DNA of 64,000 nt from the NCBI GenBank assembly GCA_964017065.1, contig OZ024791.1:3605410-3669409 (forward strand), read 5' to 3'. The position numbers and the translations under genes were made by a program. The notes under the pieces are model-generated. The model was not told where the DNA came from. It was given only the letters and a program-made list of their open reading frames with translations, and searched no databases. Positions within the stretch are counted from its first letter, which is position 1. Every line of letters starts with the position of its first letter. Source of the stretch: Haliclona indistincta (taxonomy: Eukaryota; Porifera; Demospongiae; Haplosclerida; Chalinidae). Positions 20,987 through 31,487 of the stretch are shown here, piece after piece.

Positions 20987-21120
20987 TTAACGCCCGGGTT
21001 CTGAGGCGATACGGGATGTATTCCTCGGTGGCTAATTATGCCAACCGAGGGCAGAGCCCGAGGTTGGCATAATTAACCATCGAGGTATTATCCAGTATCG
21101 CCGAAGAACCCGGGCGTTAA
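20987..21120. mobile_element. 134 bp palindromic MITE
   Basis: TTAACGCCCGGGTTCT at the left and AGAACCCGGGCGTTAA at the right; the inner arms CTAATTATGCCAACC / GGTTGGCATAATTA continue the palindrome to a loop of about 10 bp. The TTAA ends suggest piggyBac-type mobilisation. Confidence 0.85.
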
Positions 21121-21654
21121 CCTACTTGTAGCCCGTCTGCTGTCTTGTCGTCGTGTTTTATAGCTTGCTGTAGCTGTTCTGTAGCTTGTAAGTGAAGATC
21201 TACGAACGATGGGATCCTGGCACTCGCCACCGAGCGTGCACGAGCCAGGTCTAGCGAATGGCGAACACCCGTGTTCAAGTCGCGCGACAAATGGAGCCTG
21301 GCGTCATGGATTTCAACTTTTGTGTAGCTAGTTCATGAACAGCACAAGCGGTAAGTTAGTATTTTTAGGCAGCAATACTGGCTGACCTTTCCAAGTGGTT
21401 AGTACGTGCGCCAAAAATTTATCGACTATGGCTCACTAGTATGTGTTATTTCGTGGGGTATAAATCTTCCGCACTTTCGACGGGTGGGCGGTTGTGGACA
21501 AGGGACTAGTGCCAATTTGCCATTTCCTGGAAAATATCCATATTGGACAGACTTAACCTTAATATCCTGGAAAATATGAGTATTGTGCAGTGTATAATTA
21601 TGGAATATATACTCTGTAGGTTTCCTTTGATGTTTGGCCTAGGTGGGTTACAAA
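21121..21654. other. Unannotated stretch left of Gypsy
   Basis: No exon or repeat assigned. If nudC extends upstream, this is intronic. Ends at the AACAT target duplication. Confidence 0.4.
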
Positions 21655-21659
21655 AACAT

Positions 21660-21874
21660 GTAAACTACTCGCTCGCAGTATACTTTCTTGTTCTGTCATA
21701 ATTCAGTAGTCATTCAAAATCAATCTCTGGTTCACACTCACACACCACATATTTATACTACAGACGGACAATACTTTACAACAGTAGACACAGAGGGGCC
21801 GTGCCAAACACAGCGACATACAACACGAACAACACAAATACAGTCAATTGTCTGTAACACATCATTTTGTTGCA
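21660..21874 (-). repeat. 3' LTR
   Basis: Aligns with 27879-28093 along its whole length; the main difference is a diverged block near 21780-21800 (against 27999-28020). Contains TATTTATACTAC. Confidence 0.9.
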
Positions 21875-22799
21875 TTAGCCTCTCCTCCGAAAAAGTTCGC
21901 CCCAAACGTTATGTTGAGACTGGACGACGGGTTCTCAAATTGTATTTTGTTTGTGTCGGTAAATGTTGAAGAGATGTACTTCTTGTTGATCCTTTGCTTG
22001 TGGCAACTTGATCTTGAGATACAGTCGAACGAGGAGAAGTCTGAGGTTCTAGCACATTTTGATTGGAGGACGTCCTGGGCCTGCACGCTTGGTGCCATAC
22101 CAATACGATCCAGTTGGTAGATCGGGAGGACATGGTTTCTCTCTTGACAGATGCACCTGAATAGTGCCATGTTGAGAATAGTACACTTTTCCTACAGTAG
22201 CATCTAGTCCATTCAGTGCTGTGATTCGGTATGGTCCATACCAAGGTCAAGAGATCTTCCTCAGTCTACTAGACTTGTCTTCTCAGTCTACTAGACTTGT
22301 CTTTTGGAAAATGCACTAGTACCCAGTCACCAACTTGATAGTCTACAGGGTTGAGTTGAGATGCTTGTCATAGTGTTTTTTGTAGTGTCGTTGAGCCTCT
22401 TGAATGCTCTGAGTGGCATGTGTCCGAGCTGAGTGAAGAGAAACCATTAGTTCCTGGCGATAGTCAGTAAATGAAAATCCAGGAGATACTGTTGACAACA
22501 AACAGGATATACGAGGAACTTGTGAGTCCTGCTTCGGTTTCGTCCACCTCTCCATGTGTCTGTGCTTGGATAGTAGTGCACGATGCCCAGTTGTCTGCAC
22601 ACTCCCTCAGATAACAAGAGTTGATCCACAGCATCCATTATGATGTAAACCATGGTCTTAATATTAACTCTTTGCCATCGAACGCAAGTGTCATCTCCAT
22701 TCGCCCATGTAATGTGAATGGTTTACCATCATAGCCACGAGGTGTCTTGTCTGCGGGTTTGAAATTCCTCTTCTTAAGCCTTGCCACGGCTGCCACTTC
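21875..22799 (-). pseudogene. Gypsy protease end fused to integrase C-terminus
   Basis: From 22799 the minus strand continues the protease region (EVAAVARLKKRNFKPADKT, then GYDGKPFTLHGRMEM) and, after a frameshift, MDAVDQLLLSEGVCRQLGI. At about 22580 it jumps to the C-terminal side of integrase (SLHSARTHATQSIQEAQRHY) and the GPYRI-like and GPGRPP blocks that end Gypsy pol. All of RT, RNase H and the integrase catalytic core is missing, so this is an internal deletion. Confidence 0.8.
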
Positions 22800-22803
22800 T
22801 TAA

Positions 22804-23060
22804 CCCTTTAATTGCTGAATTATTTCGTCCAAATTTTGACCTGCTCTAAACTGGTAGTTTGTCTTGCAATTTTCTCCACCATCTCGTACGCTAGCTGTTC
22901 CAAACTAGCACCCTCTTCTCCTGGCATATAAAATTTTACGACCATGTGCTAAACTCCAAGTTGGCCACTCCCACTTAGGAACTGAAGCCACTGAAGTGTT
23001 GCGGCCTCATCATTTTCAGCTGATTTTGGTATTCGTTTAGCCATGGTGAATGATACAAAA
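22804..23060 (-). other. Short broken ORF, unknown
   Basis: A minus-strand ATG at about 23044 opens MAKRIPKSAENDEAATLQWL with following short helical segments (EEGASLEQLAYEMVEKIA) interrupted by stops. It looks like the remains of the start of a protein encoded by the TTAA element. Not recognised. Confidence 0.3.
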
Positions 23061-23549
23061 ACCTGGTGTTGTCCAGGTGAGCAAACAGGACAGTTTAGAC
23101 CATGATCAATTCAAAGTGCGCATTTCCTGGCATCCTGAAGCCACAAAAATGCAAAAAATATGCCAAAAAAAAAACGCCTCTGCGCTTGGCGCCTTTCGGT
23201 TCCACCCTACGGGAAACAAACCTATGTCAATCTTCGGTCACAGTAATATTTTAGTTGAATAAGCGTGAGAAACAATTTTTTTTTTAGGAAAATTCCCATG
23301 GCTTAATTTGAGATTTCTGAGGCACTCTACTGCAGTTTGCAAGTTGGTTGTCATAGTCAAATGGTGAATGCTTTATAGTGTGGTTAACACAGTTGATAGT
23401 GTGGTTAGCCTTGTGTAAATTAGTCATACAAGGCTTCTCTGTATTACACAATCGTTATCACATGAGTCTGACAGCAATTCTAATTCTATCGCTATTAGCA
23501 AGCTGCTTCGATCTGTTGTGACTTTGTAAGGTTGCTTACGTAAGCAGTT

Positions 23550-25065
23550 ATGCCAACGAATTACTCAGTGGATCTGTGCTGGAGAGCAGTTTGGTTATGT
23601 CAATTTCGTCAGATGACCTACACAGAAATAGCAGACCTGCTATTAATGTCGCAGCGTTCAGTACACAGATATGTACAACTCTACCTATCGACTGGTAATA
23701 TAGCGCCGAAAGAACAGAGGCATGGACCTGAGCCACTTTTGAGTGAGTACGAACAAATATATCTATTGCAAAGACTGATAGACAGGCCTGGAACACATCT
23801 TTATGAATTACAGCAGCAATTGTTCAATGCTACTGGTACGTGGGTACATGTTTCCACAATTTGCCACACTGTTGATCGGCTTGGATTCACTAGAACCCAT
23901 CTTCAACATGTAGCTCTTCAGCGCAGTGAGGAGATGAGAGCAGAGTTTATGGCAGACATTTCGAACTTCGATGCTAGCATGTTGGTGTGGGTTGATGAGA
24001 CTGGTTTAGACTCAAGAATTTTGTTAGGGCATATGGATACAGTTTGAGGGGTATGCGTGCTACTGATTACCAGCTAAGAGTGGGAAACAGATCTGTCAAT
24101 GCCATTGCAATCATGTCACTGGAAGGAATGGAGGATATTTATCTTACAGAAGAGAATGTAAATGGCGATGTGTTCGAAGACTTTGTGAGAACAACTTTAC
24201 TTCCTATTCTGATGCCTTTTAATGGTGCTAACAGTCACTCGGTTGTAATATTGGACAACTGTTCAGTTCATCATGTGCATATAGTTATCGATATGATCAC
24301 AAGTATTGGAGCTCTGATCAAGTTCCTTCCCCCATACAGCCCAGATTTGAATCCCATCGAGTTAGTATTTTCAAAGGTTAAGGGTGCAGGCTCACGCCCA
24401 CGCACGAATTTTTGCTTGGTTGCTAAGGACTCATATCTCTGAAACTATGATAGTTGTCACAATAAAACAAGCGCTAGTGTAAAGGATACTACGAGCGTAG
24501 TCTATTATGCAACACAGAACGCTAGAAGCAGTACGGCTAAATAACCGCGCCGTGTAGAAAGATAACACCTTCTACTCGATAAAACTCACCGTTGAATTGT
24601 TTGTAGAAACCGAGTTCACACTATTATGTGCATCTTGGCCAGGGCAAGACAGCAACAGAGAGCTTTTTTAGATGCGCAATATGCAGAGCTAAGAAATTCG
24701 ATTTTTCATATCGAAGTAATACTGTTTGACATGTTGTATGCGGATTATTTGAAAAATCTCTCTGTTACGGTCTAGAGCACGTGTTGTAGAAGCTGTATTC
24801 CAAATTTGAATAGATTTTGATGAACACAGATCGACTTTTATCGAGTTATGCAAAAGAATCTTTGATCTAGCTGTTGGAATTTACTGTGCCAGTCTAGCTG
24901 AATACGCACTTGTTACCACGATGTTATGAATAATGTTATCTGTGGTCATTGTGGGCTTGTTTATGATAACATAGCACCACCCTGTGTGCATTCCTGCATG
25001 GTAGTTAGGGCCTGCACCCTTAAATCGTATTGGAGGGATAATAATTTAGTCTACATCTAGTCTTC
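23550..25065 (+). pseudogene. Tc1-like transposase split by a MITE
   Basis: The ORF from 23550 encodes an N-terminal helix-turn-helix (WLCQFRQMTYTEIADLLLMS, QRSVHRYVQLYLSTG) and the first catalytic Asp in LVWVDETGLD. A one-base shift near 24045 moves to ORF 24044-24442 with the YQLRVGNRSVNAIAIMS block, VVILDNCSVHHV and FLPPYSPDLNPIE. Thirty-four residues separate the second Asp from Glu, so DD34E, the Tc1 signature. After FSKVK the gene is interrupted at 24381 by a MITE and resumes at 25024 with SYWRDN and a stop. Cut-and-paste transposase; inactive here. Confidence 0.85.
24381..25020. mobile_element. 640 bp MITE in Tc1 gene, TTA duplication
   Basis: Ends GGGTGCAGGC / GCCTGCACCC, flanked by TTA at 24378-24380 and 25021-25023. 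Removing it with one TTA restores the Tc1 reading line. A 3 bp TWA duplication suggests PIF/Harbinger. Interior has no ORF. Confidence 0.85.
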
Positions 25066-25171
25066 GTACAGTGGCATCTATGGCGTTTAATACTATCACT
25101 CCGAAAGACACATTAGGATACGTAAAACATTCAGGGTATATATTTTGATTAAGTTAATACATGTACACAAT

Positions 25172-25255
25172 AACTGTGTAACTATTGTGTAACTGTAACC
25201 TGACTGTAACTATTGTGTAACTATAACCTGACTGTAACTATTGTGTAACTAGAGT
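25172..25255 (+). repeat. Tandem repeat, about 29 bp unit
   Basis: CTATTGTGTAACTGTAACCTGACTGTAA-type unit repeated about three times. Confidence 0.85.
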
Positions 25256-26022
25256 TTCTTCAGTAAGTTAACTATAGTAGACCGCTGCTCTTGGAACTCT
25301 TCCCCCGTCAGTGCACCTATACCTCTTAAGTTCACTAGTTCTTTTAGTTGGTGAATGTACTTTCCCCTGAGTTCAGCTGACTTGCTAGGAGAGCAGTAGT
25401 TAACGTTGCCTGACGAAGAGTGAGGAGAGAGTGTACCTGATGATCACGGATTACTAGGTTGTGGCAAGCTTGTCAGCCATGACTGTAAGAGCATCTGTCA
25501 GATTATCAGAGCCACGACTGTGACCACGAGGTCGCTGTGCACCAAACATTGGGACTGGTGGAGGCTCCTCCAAACTCTCATGTGTACCTGCAACTATTGT
25601 TTCAGCCCAAAGTGCATACTGTACGCCAGAAAATTGAGGTCCATGTTTTTCACGCAATTGAGTCTTTAAATCGTTAACACGGGTTTTTCTCTCTTCTCTG
25701 GCATTCACCTTACTTGCAAGTTGTCTTTTCCTTCTTGATGTACGAGTATCTTCACCATCCTTACACTACTCCCATAATATCTTTGCTTTGATTTCTTACC
25801 CGTACACCAAAAAGTAAGCTTTCCGTATTGCAGTAGAACATCATGAGCATCATGCACATCTTCCTCGTTATTTAACCACAGCTTTGTAGATTTTTTATAG
25901 TTACCAATAGCAAAATCTAAAGTTTGGCAGAGGATATCACAGCCAACTTCATCAAAGAATGCTTGCTTTAACATGGTAGGGTTGGTTCTTGGTGTAAAAG
26001 AAAGATTCCTTAAGGTGAACAT
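25251..26022 (-). CDS. Two-part ORF, unknown, with SHOCT-like tail
   Basis: ORF 26022-25705 (105 residues, FFDEVGCDILCQTLDFAIGN, then KLWLNNEEDVHDAHDVLLQYG) is followed in an overlapping frame by ORF 25708-25454 (LREKHGPQFSGVQYALWAET, SLEEPPPVPMFG). Downstream, in another frame to 25251, comes KYIHQLKELVNLRGIGALTG followed by EEF and LLKKL, which looks like a SHOCT-type short helical pair (L-x-LxxxGxLTxEEF). I recall similar arrangements in sponge hypothetical proteins but cannot name a function. It lies inside the TTAA composite and may be its own gene or captured cargo. Frame changes may be introns or decay. Confidence 0.45.
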
Positions 26023-26111
26023 TGTAAATTCTTTTTTATTAGTTGGGTTGATATTAGTTGGGTGGTACTAATTATGACGCCTAAAGCCGTCATTAGGCGT
26101 TAAAGGGTTAA

Positions 26112-26489
26112 ACAACCGTTCTCCAATGATGGTAATGTCAGCACCCGTATCAAGTAGATCATAAGCAGGTACCCCTTCCACCTGTAGCGGTGCACAAATG
26201 CTGTGACTGCCCTATCCTCCACCGTTACTTGACGGCACTTTTCCTCATCTGAAAAGAAGAGAAATCGGATCAGTGTTAACAGAATTTGAGGTGCATGGAG
26301 GAGTGGTATCCTGAGAAGAGTGAACACCTCAGTTTTTATGAGACCCTTTACCATCTGAAGAAGGTGGGTTACGACAATTGCTGGCCAGATGACCAGGTTG
26401 TCCGCAGTTGTAACAGCGTCGCTGCCCAGGAGTCTTTTTGTTGAAAACCGGTGCCGATGGCTGAGGTGTAGAGGGGTTTTGACTATCAT
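26112..26489 (-). pseudogene. Gypsy zinc knuckle and protease start
   Basis: The minus strand encodes RRCYNCGQPGHLASNC (CX2CX4HX4C) near 26420-26375 and, in another frame, YDLLDTGADITIIGERLF near 26155-26105, an intact Asp-Thr-Gly protease site. The coding line is cut at a TTAA by the composite element and resumes at 22799. Confidence 0.85.
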
Positions 26490-27877
26490 GTGCTGGTCGT
26501 GGACCCCTGCTGTAGTCTCTTCTCTTCTCTAGCTCAGCCTGTCACTTCTCCTCGTTTTTGGCTGCTAGGCAAAGTTCTGAGTAGGTTTGAGCTCCTGAAA
26601 CAGCTGGGCTCTTCATGAAACGGTACAGTAGACCTTCTTGCAACTGGCTGTACAGGATCATCTCTCGGGTTTCCTTCAGCATATCATCTCAACCATAGGC
26701 TAGATGGAATGTACGCTCTGTGCGACGGATGTAATCAGATACTAATTCTGATCCTGATTGCACTGCATGTCTGAAGTCCTGTACTGCATATGCTTGATTC
26801 TTGGGTTCTTGACGTCCACTGAGAGCTTTCACAGCTTTAGTCCAGTTCTTCTGTTCGTCTGGTCTTATGAGGTTCCATTCTTGGAGTGCCCTTCCTCGTA
26901 GATGGCCAGCTAGCTGCATCAGCATTTCGTCACTGCTCCAACTGTTCCAGTGTCCTGCTCTTTCAAGAGTCGGTAGCCAGTCTTCGAACAACTCACTCCC
27001 GGTGAATGGTTCCACAGGAGGGGCCTTGCCACGTCTCCGTACATGTGATGGCGCCTGTGGTTGTGTCGTTACACGGGGTCGGAAAGCGCCGTCCTGTCTG
27101 TCAAAACCTACAAAATAACCAAGAGGAATTTCAACTATAGGGAGAGAAACATTAGAGTGTTCAGAATGAGGATACTCAGCATAGTCTAGAGCCTCTTGAC
27201 GCTGCTCTCCTGCATCTGCTTGCTGCTCGGCTACTTGCTGCTCAGCTACTTACCGCGCCCCTAGTGATTTCGCGATTCAGGTCGTCTATCAATTTTTCTT
27301 TCTCTGCGAGGGTAGCGTCTAGGGTCTCTAAGCTTCGGCAGTTCTGTCTCCACACTCGTCTGGCTCTCTCCTTCTCTTCAGCTAAATTTTCTTTGTGGCT
27401 ATCCAGTGCTTCCTTGAGTTGCACCTGCGCCCGTTCAAGTCGCGCTTCTGTCTGTGAGAGTTGAGTCCGAAGTTCTCTGATGTCTCCGTCAGATGTTGCT
27501 TCTCTCTGGTCAATAGTTGGACCTCGAGTCTGTAGAAACACACCAGTTTGATCTACTAGGAACAACTATAACTCTGACACCATTTTCCTTCTCTCCTGTA
27601 TGATTACTTGCACCATTGCTGGTTCGCGGTTCTGTCCGAGTGCACCTTCAATGAGCTGTCTCGTTTCCTCGATGGAAGCTTTAGTGGGCAAGTTCATGGC
27701 CTCAGCCAAGAGCCGTAGCTGCGCTCCCTTGAGTCTGGATGAGTTGAGAGAGAGCGTCAGCCCTTCTGGTATGGAGTCATCTGTTGCAACTGTTGTTCTT
27801 TCGACTCCCGTTCCCTCGACCTTTGTGGAGTTGTCCATGCTTCGGCAGGTGAAGGGGCGTCTCGGTGGGACCTCCAT
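26490..27877 (-). pseudogene. Gypsy gag, frameshifted
   Basis: Gag starts at 27877, only two bases beyond the LTR. ORF 27877-27566 is followed by a coiled-coil ORF at 27565-27242 (TQLSQTEARLERAQVQLKEA, heptad-like), then after a gap the capsid-like ORF 27015-26689 (FEDWLPTLERAGHWNSW, QLAGHLRGRALQEWNL, DYIRRTERTFHLAYG). A frameshift separates each part. The region 27118-27242 contains CTGCTCGGCTACTTGCTGCTCAG-type repeats. Confidence 0.75.
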
Positions 27878-27878
27878 T

Positions 27879-28093
27879 ATAAACTACTTGCTCGCAGTAT
27901 ACTTTCTTGTTCTGTCATTATTTCAGTAGTCATTCAAAATCAATCTCTGGTTCACACTCACACACCACATATTTATACTACAGACGGACAATACTTTACA
28001 ACACTTTACACTTTACGCTGTGCCAAACACAGCGACATACAACACGAAGAACACAAATACAGTCAATTGTCTGTAACACATCATTGTGTTACA
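27879..28093 (-). repeat. 5' LTR
   Basis: Partner of the LTR at 21660. On the minus strand it is followed by TGGAGGTCCCACCGAGA (27876-27860), a primer-binding site beginning with TGG that overlaps the gag ATG at 27877. Confidence 0.9.
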
Positions 28094-28288
28094 AACATTA
28101 ATTTTATTTGAGTTTCTCTGGAATTATTTTATTACTTATTTTCAATCTGAAAGCTTATGCTTATCTCTTCCCCATTAGTTAAACTCTATTGTATTAGCCT
28201 GCTCCACTAGATGGAGTTTGTCCTTCGGCATGTTTGTCGTTAAGTTTCAATAATAATAATTGTATAAACGTATTGTTTATTACTGCAG

Positions 28289-28372
28289 GTAAACAAAATG
28301 GAATGGTGGAGCAAATTGATTACAACTGATCCTGAAATAAACACAAGAAAAGTACAGCCAGAAAACTCAAAG
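28289..28372 (+). CDS. nudc: NudC exon (WW-SKL segment)
   Basis: A TTTATTACTGCAG acceptor precedes an 84 bp open exon encoding [20 protein letters not shown] and then KVQPENSK; a donor GTATTG follows. This is the segment right after the CS domain in NudC (animal NudC reads close to NKMEWW-LV-DPEIN-KK-PENSK). Phase 0 at both ends. NudC is a conserved dynein-associated Hsp90 co-chaperone needed for nuclear migration and mitosis. The CS-domain exons expected upstream were not found in the window; the adjoining upstream DNA is a Gypsy element. With three further exons this gives a gene fragment spanning 25 kb. Confidence 0.93.
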
Positions 28373-28479
28373 GTATTGCCTCAGTGCTAGAGGCTGAGAG
28401 CATGCAATTTATTCCGAATAGGTCATTAATTTAAAAGATGAACATAAAAGAAAGCACAATTATAATAATTAGAAATAAA

Positions 28480-28965
28480 AAGATTTCTATCGAAATCAAA
28501 AGGATGTAGGGTTGTAAAATCTACCACTGGTCCACAATGTCATCTAACAAGGAACAAGCATGGAATGGTAACACGATTGATTTACTAACAGACCATAGAT
28601 CCCTCATCAGTGGCTGCTGTGGCCTGACTATAGCTAGTTCAGCTAGTTGCTGTTGACTGACACCTGACTTGCATTCAGCTTATGACAAAATATTGATCTT
28701 ATGTACAGCCACTGATGTAGGGATCTATGGTCTGTTAGCAAGTCAATCGTGTTACCATTTCATGCTTGTTCCTTGTTAGATTACATTGTGGACCAGTGGT
28801 AGATTTTACAACCCTACATCCTTTTGATTTCGATAGAAATCTTTTTATTTTATTGTTTGTGTCCTTTTTTCTTTTTCAGTGAAGTGCAGTTCAATATCAT
28901 GCACGTACTGAGCCGTCTTAGTCATGGTTTCCACAATTGGTTTAGTTTTGCAGTTGTTGCCGGCT
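28480..28965. repeat. Module B palindrome in nudC intron
   Basis: Arms at about 28480-28610 and 28709-28850 match module B at 4990-5350. The loop (28611-28708) has the same sequence as in copy 1 but in the opposite orientation relative to the arms. Confidence 0.85.
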
Positions 28966-28966
28966 T

Positions 28967-29013
28967 ATTATGCCGAGGTGTGGGTGGAGCCACGAGGCAT
29001 ACAGTAGTCTGTT

Positions 29014-29044
<31 letters not shown>

Positions 29045-29810
29045 CCGCAATGCGTATCTCAGCAATCGCTTGCTACTAAGCGCTGAAACTTGCAATACAG
29101 GTAGATCTCGATAGTTTATGAAAATCAAATTTGACAGATTTGCTATTAAAGCCTTTGTTTTGAAGTTATGGCGTGATTTGCTAACCTAAACAGCCGTCTT
29201 GAGCGCTCGGGCCTACTTCATAGACAAAACTGTCTACAGATGGCTACAGTGCAACTTGAAGGCTTGATCTGTGATAGTACAGCTCGCGCGACTCCATTGG
29301 CAGCAGTGAAACTAGCGAGCGAAAGCGTGTTTGAGTTCACTTAGCTGCTCGACAGGTGAGCCGGAGCGAGCAGAGCAGTTAAGTCACGCCCAGCTACACT
29401 TGAGCATTATTCTGTTTGGCTTCAATACAACTTTTGTACAACAGCTTGTACAGTTGCTGGATAGCTGCTACTAGCCTGCACTTCCATAGCACTGTTGCTA
29501 TAATGATCTGCTGCTGCTGGATAGCTGTCACTAGCCTGTGCTTCCATAGCACTGTTGCTATATGATCTGCTGCTGCTGGATAGCTGCCACTATGCCTGTG
29601 CTTCCATAGCACTGTTGCTATGATCTGCTGCTTGCCTGAATGTTCCATGGATCTGCTGGTCACTTCTACTGCAGCTTCAGTGCACATTGCGTGCTTCCAT
29701 GGAACTGTTTGATGCTTCTGCATGCATACCTGCTGTCATATGCATCTGCTAATTGCAGGCTAGCATACATGCTACTGCACCGAGGCATCTGCACCTTTGG
29801 TGCTTTATCT
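28967..29810 (+). repeat. Repeat family E, copy 1
   Basis: Starts TTATGCCGAGGTGTGGGTGGAGCCACG, has a GT run, then three copies of an approximately 60 bp minisatellite (TGCTGCTGGATAGCTG...CTTCCATAGCACTGTTGCTAT) at about 29453-29630. Ends CACCGAGGCATCTGCACCTTTGGTGCTTTA. A second copy is at 41537-42350. Confidence 0.75.
29018..29044 (+). repeat. (GT)n microsatellite
   Basis: Thirteen GT dinucleotides. Confidence 0.95.
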
Positions 29811-29819
29811 TTATTAGTG

Positions 29820-30490
29820 ACAATTTTAAACTTGTACATATCAGCTCGCCTACGCATGCATGCATGCAGTGCATACGAGCCCCGCCCACACTTGTCTGTA
29901 GACCTGTACGGCGGTTATAATTATCTGGCAAGCGCAGAATGGTGATCCTACACGAGCTTGCCGTCGAAGATTCCAGACAAATATGTGTTCTCCGTGATCC
30001 ATACGGTGTGGCGATACTCAAGCTAGTGCTTGGTTACGTGCGCTAACCACTGATTGGTCACGTGCGTATTGCGCAATCACAATAATGGCGTCTAACACTT
30101 AGCTGACAATGGATCACGATCGAGAATTCGCGGAATTTAGATCGCCGTTTCGCTAAAAACAAAGTTCAAAAGGCACCTGCCAGGAGAATTTCACGGCTGT
30201 TCGTGGGTCTTTTGATCTCGGCATTGCTCGCGTAAAGGGGCTAGGCGCGCTGAAGAAAGAAGATGACGAAACTCGATTTTCACCGTTTCCAGGTTCGTCA
30301 CTTTAGTAACCATTTCGAGCGATCTCCTTGCTACTGTAAGATGGGGCAATGCCAGAGAGCAGATCTAAGTGTCTTGGACGTATAAAATTCATCACCAGGC
30401 GAAATATCAGCGTTTGAATGCTAATACATTGTATGTAGCCGCCATCTTGTTTTCCCGTTCAACCCTACATAGGGAGGCACTACCGTGCCT
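29820..30490 (-). repeat. Module A, inverted copy
   Basis: Module A in minus orientation, head hairpin GGGAGGCACTACCGTGCCTCCC at 30469-30490. Faces the next copy (30679) head to head across 190 bp. Confidence 0.85.
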
Positions 30491-30678
30491 CCCTAATGTG
30501 CAATGCTCATTGGAGGTGCACGAGGCAGCTTCGTAGTTTAACTTCATAGAACATGAGACAGGATACAAAGTACAACTTGTTATACAAAAGATATACATTA
30601 TAATACGGTTGTTTGTGTGTTCATTTTTGTGTCGCACTTAAGGCTTTTCTGTGCTAATTACCATGCACAAAAATTATA

Positions 30679-31470
30679 GGGACGCATGGTAGTGCGTCCC
30701 TATGTAAGGATGAACAAGAAAACAAGATGGCGGCTAAATACAATGCATTAGCATTCAAACGCTGATCTTTCGCCTGGTGATGAATTTTATACGTCCAAAT
30801 TAAGACACTTAAATGTGCTCTCTGGCGTTGCCCCATCTTACAGTTGCTCTAAACTGTTACTAAAGTGACGAATCTGGAAACAGTGAAATCGAGTTTCGTC
30901 ATCTTCGTTTTCTTCCCTCTTCAGCGCGCCTAGCGCCATTACGTGAGCAGTGCTTAGACCAAAACACCCACGAACAGTCGAAAAATTCTCCTGGCAGGTG
31001 CCTTTTGAACTTTGTTTTAACGAAACAGCTATATACATTCCACAATTTCTCGGTCGTGATCCATTGTCAGCTAAGTGTTAGATGCCATAAGATCAATATT
31101 TTGTCACAAGCTGGATGCACGTTAGGTGTCAGTCAACAGCAACTAGCTGAACTAGCTATAGCCAACCACAGCAGCCACTGATGTAGGGATCTGTGGTCTG
31201 TTAGCAAGTCAATCGTGTTACCATTCCATGCTTGTTCCTTGTTAGTTTACATTGTGGACCAGTGGTAGATTTCACAACCCTACATCTTTTTGATTTCGAT
31301 AGAAATCTTTTTAATTTTCTTGTTTGTGTCCTTTTTTCTTTTTCAGTGAAGTGCAGTTCAATATCATGCACGTACTGTGTTGTCTTTGTTTCCACCATTG
31401 GTTTAGCTTTCCTGTTGTTGTTGGGTTTTCTTTAGTATTAACAATTTTAAACTTGTATCTAAAAATAATT
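30679..31470 (+). repeat. Module A start joined to a single B arm
   Basis: Head GGGACGCATGGTAGTGCGTCCC, module A to 31085, then one module B arm (31086-31440). It continues into an inverted module A at 31796-31921 that resumes after the hAT insertion at 40919 and ends at the head hairpin at 41423. Thus the complete element had module A as terminal inverted repeats. Confidence 0.75.
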
Positions 31471-31487
31471 GTCATGCTGTACATAAT

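Larger units (their letters stand above)
22800..26111. mobile_element. 3.3 kb TTAA-flanked composite element
   Basis: Begins TTAACCCTTTAATTGCTG and ends GGCGTTAAAGGGTTAA. TTAA is present at both edges (22800-22803, 26108-26111) and the interrupted Gypsy protease reads on across it, so this is a real insertion. Inside are a plus-strand Tc1 element at about 23.3-25.1 kb, and minus-strand ORFs at 25251-26022. No piggyBac transposase seen. Confidence 0.7.
21660..28093 (-). mobile_element. Gypsy element with deleted pol
   Basis: Two 215 bp LTRs (21660-21874, 27879-28093) flank a minus-strand element with target duplication AACAT at 21655-21659 and 28094-28098. It retains gag, zinc knuckle, protease and the C-terminal end of integrase, but RT, RNase H and the integrase core are missing between about 22600 and 22480. 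A 3.3 kb TTAA-flanked composite splits the protease. It sits 190 bp upstream of a nudC exon. Confidence 0.9.

Noticed and set aside
19496..26111. Autonomous piggyBac elements
   Set aside because: TTAA duplications and CCC/GGG ends are present, but no piggyBac DDD transposase ORF was found, so only TTAA-flanked elements are claimed.
29666..30021. ORFs over family E and module A
   Set aside because: Run across repeat boundaries with low-complexity Ser/Cys/His stretches; no motif.
30838..31038. ORF GCFGLSTAHVMALGALKREE in module A
   Set aside because: Appears in several copies with frame breaks; no domain recognised, and no start or splice context. Kept only as part of the repeat.
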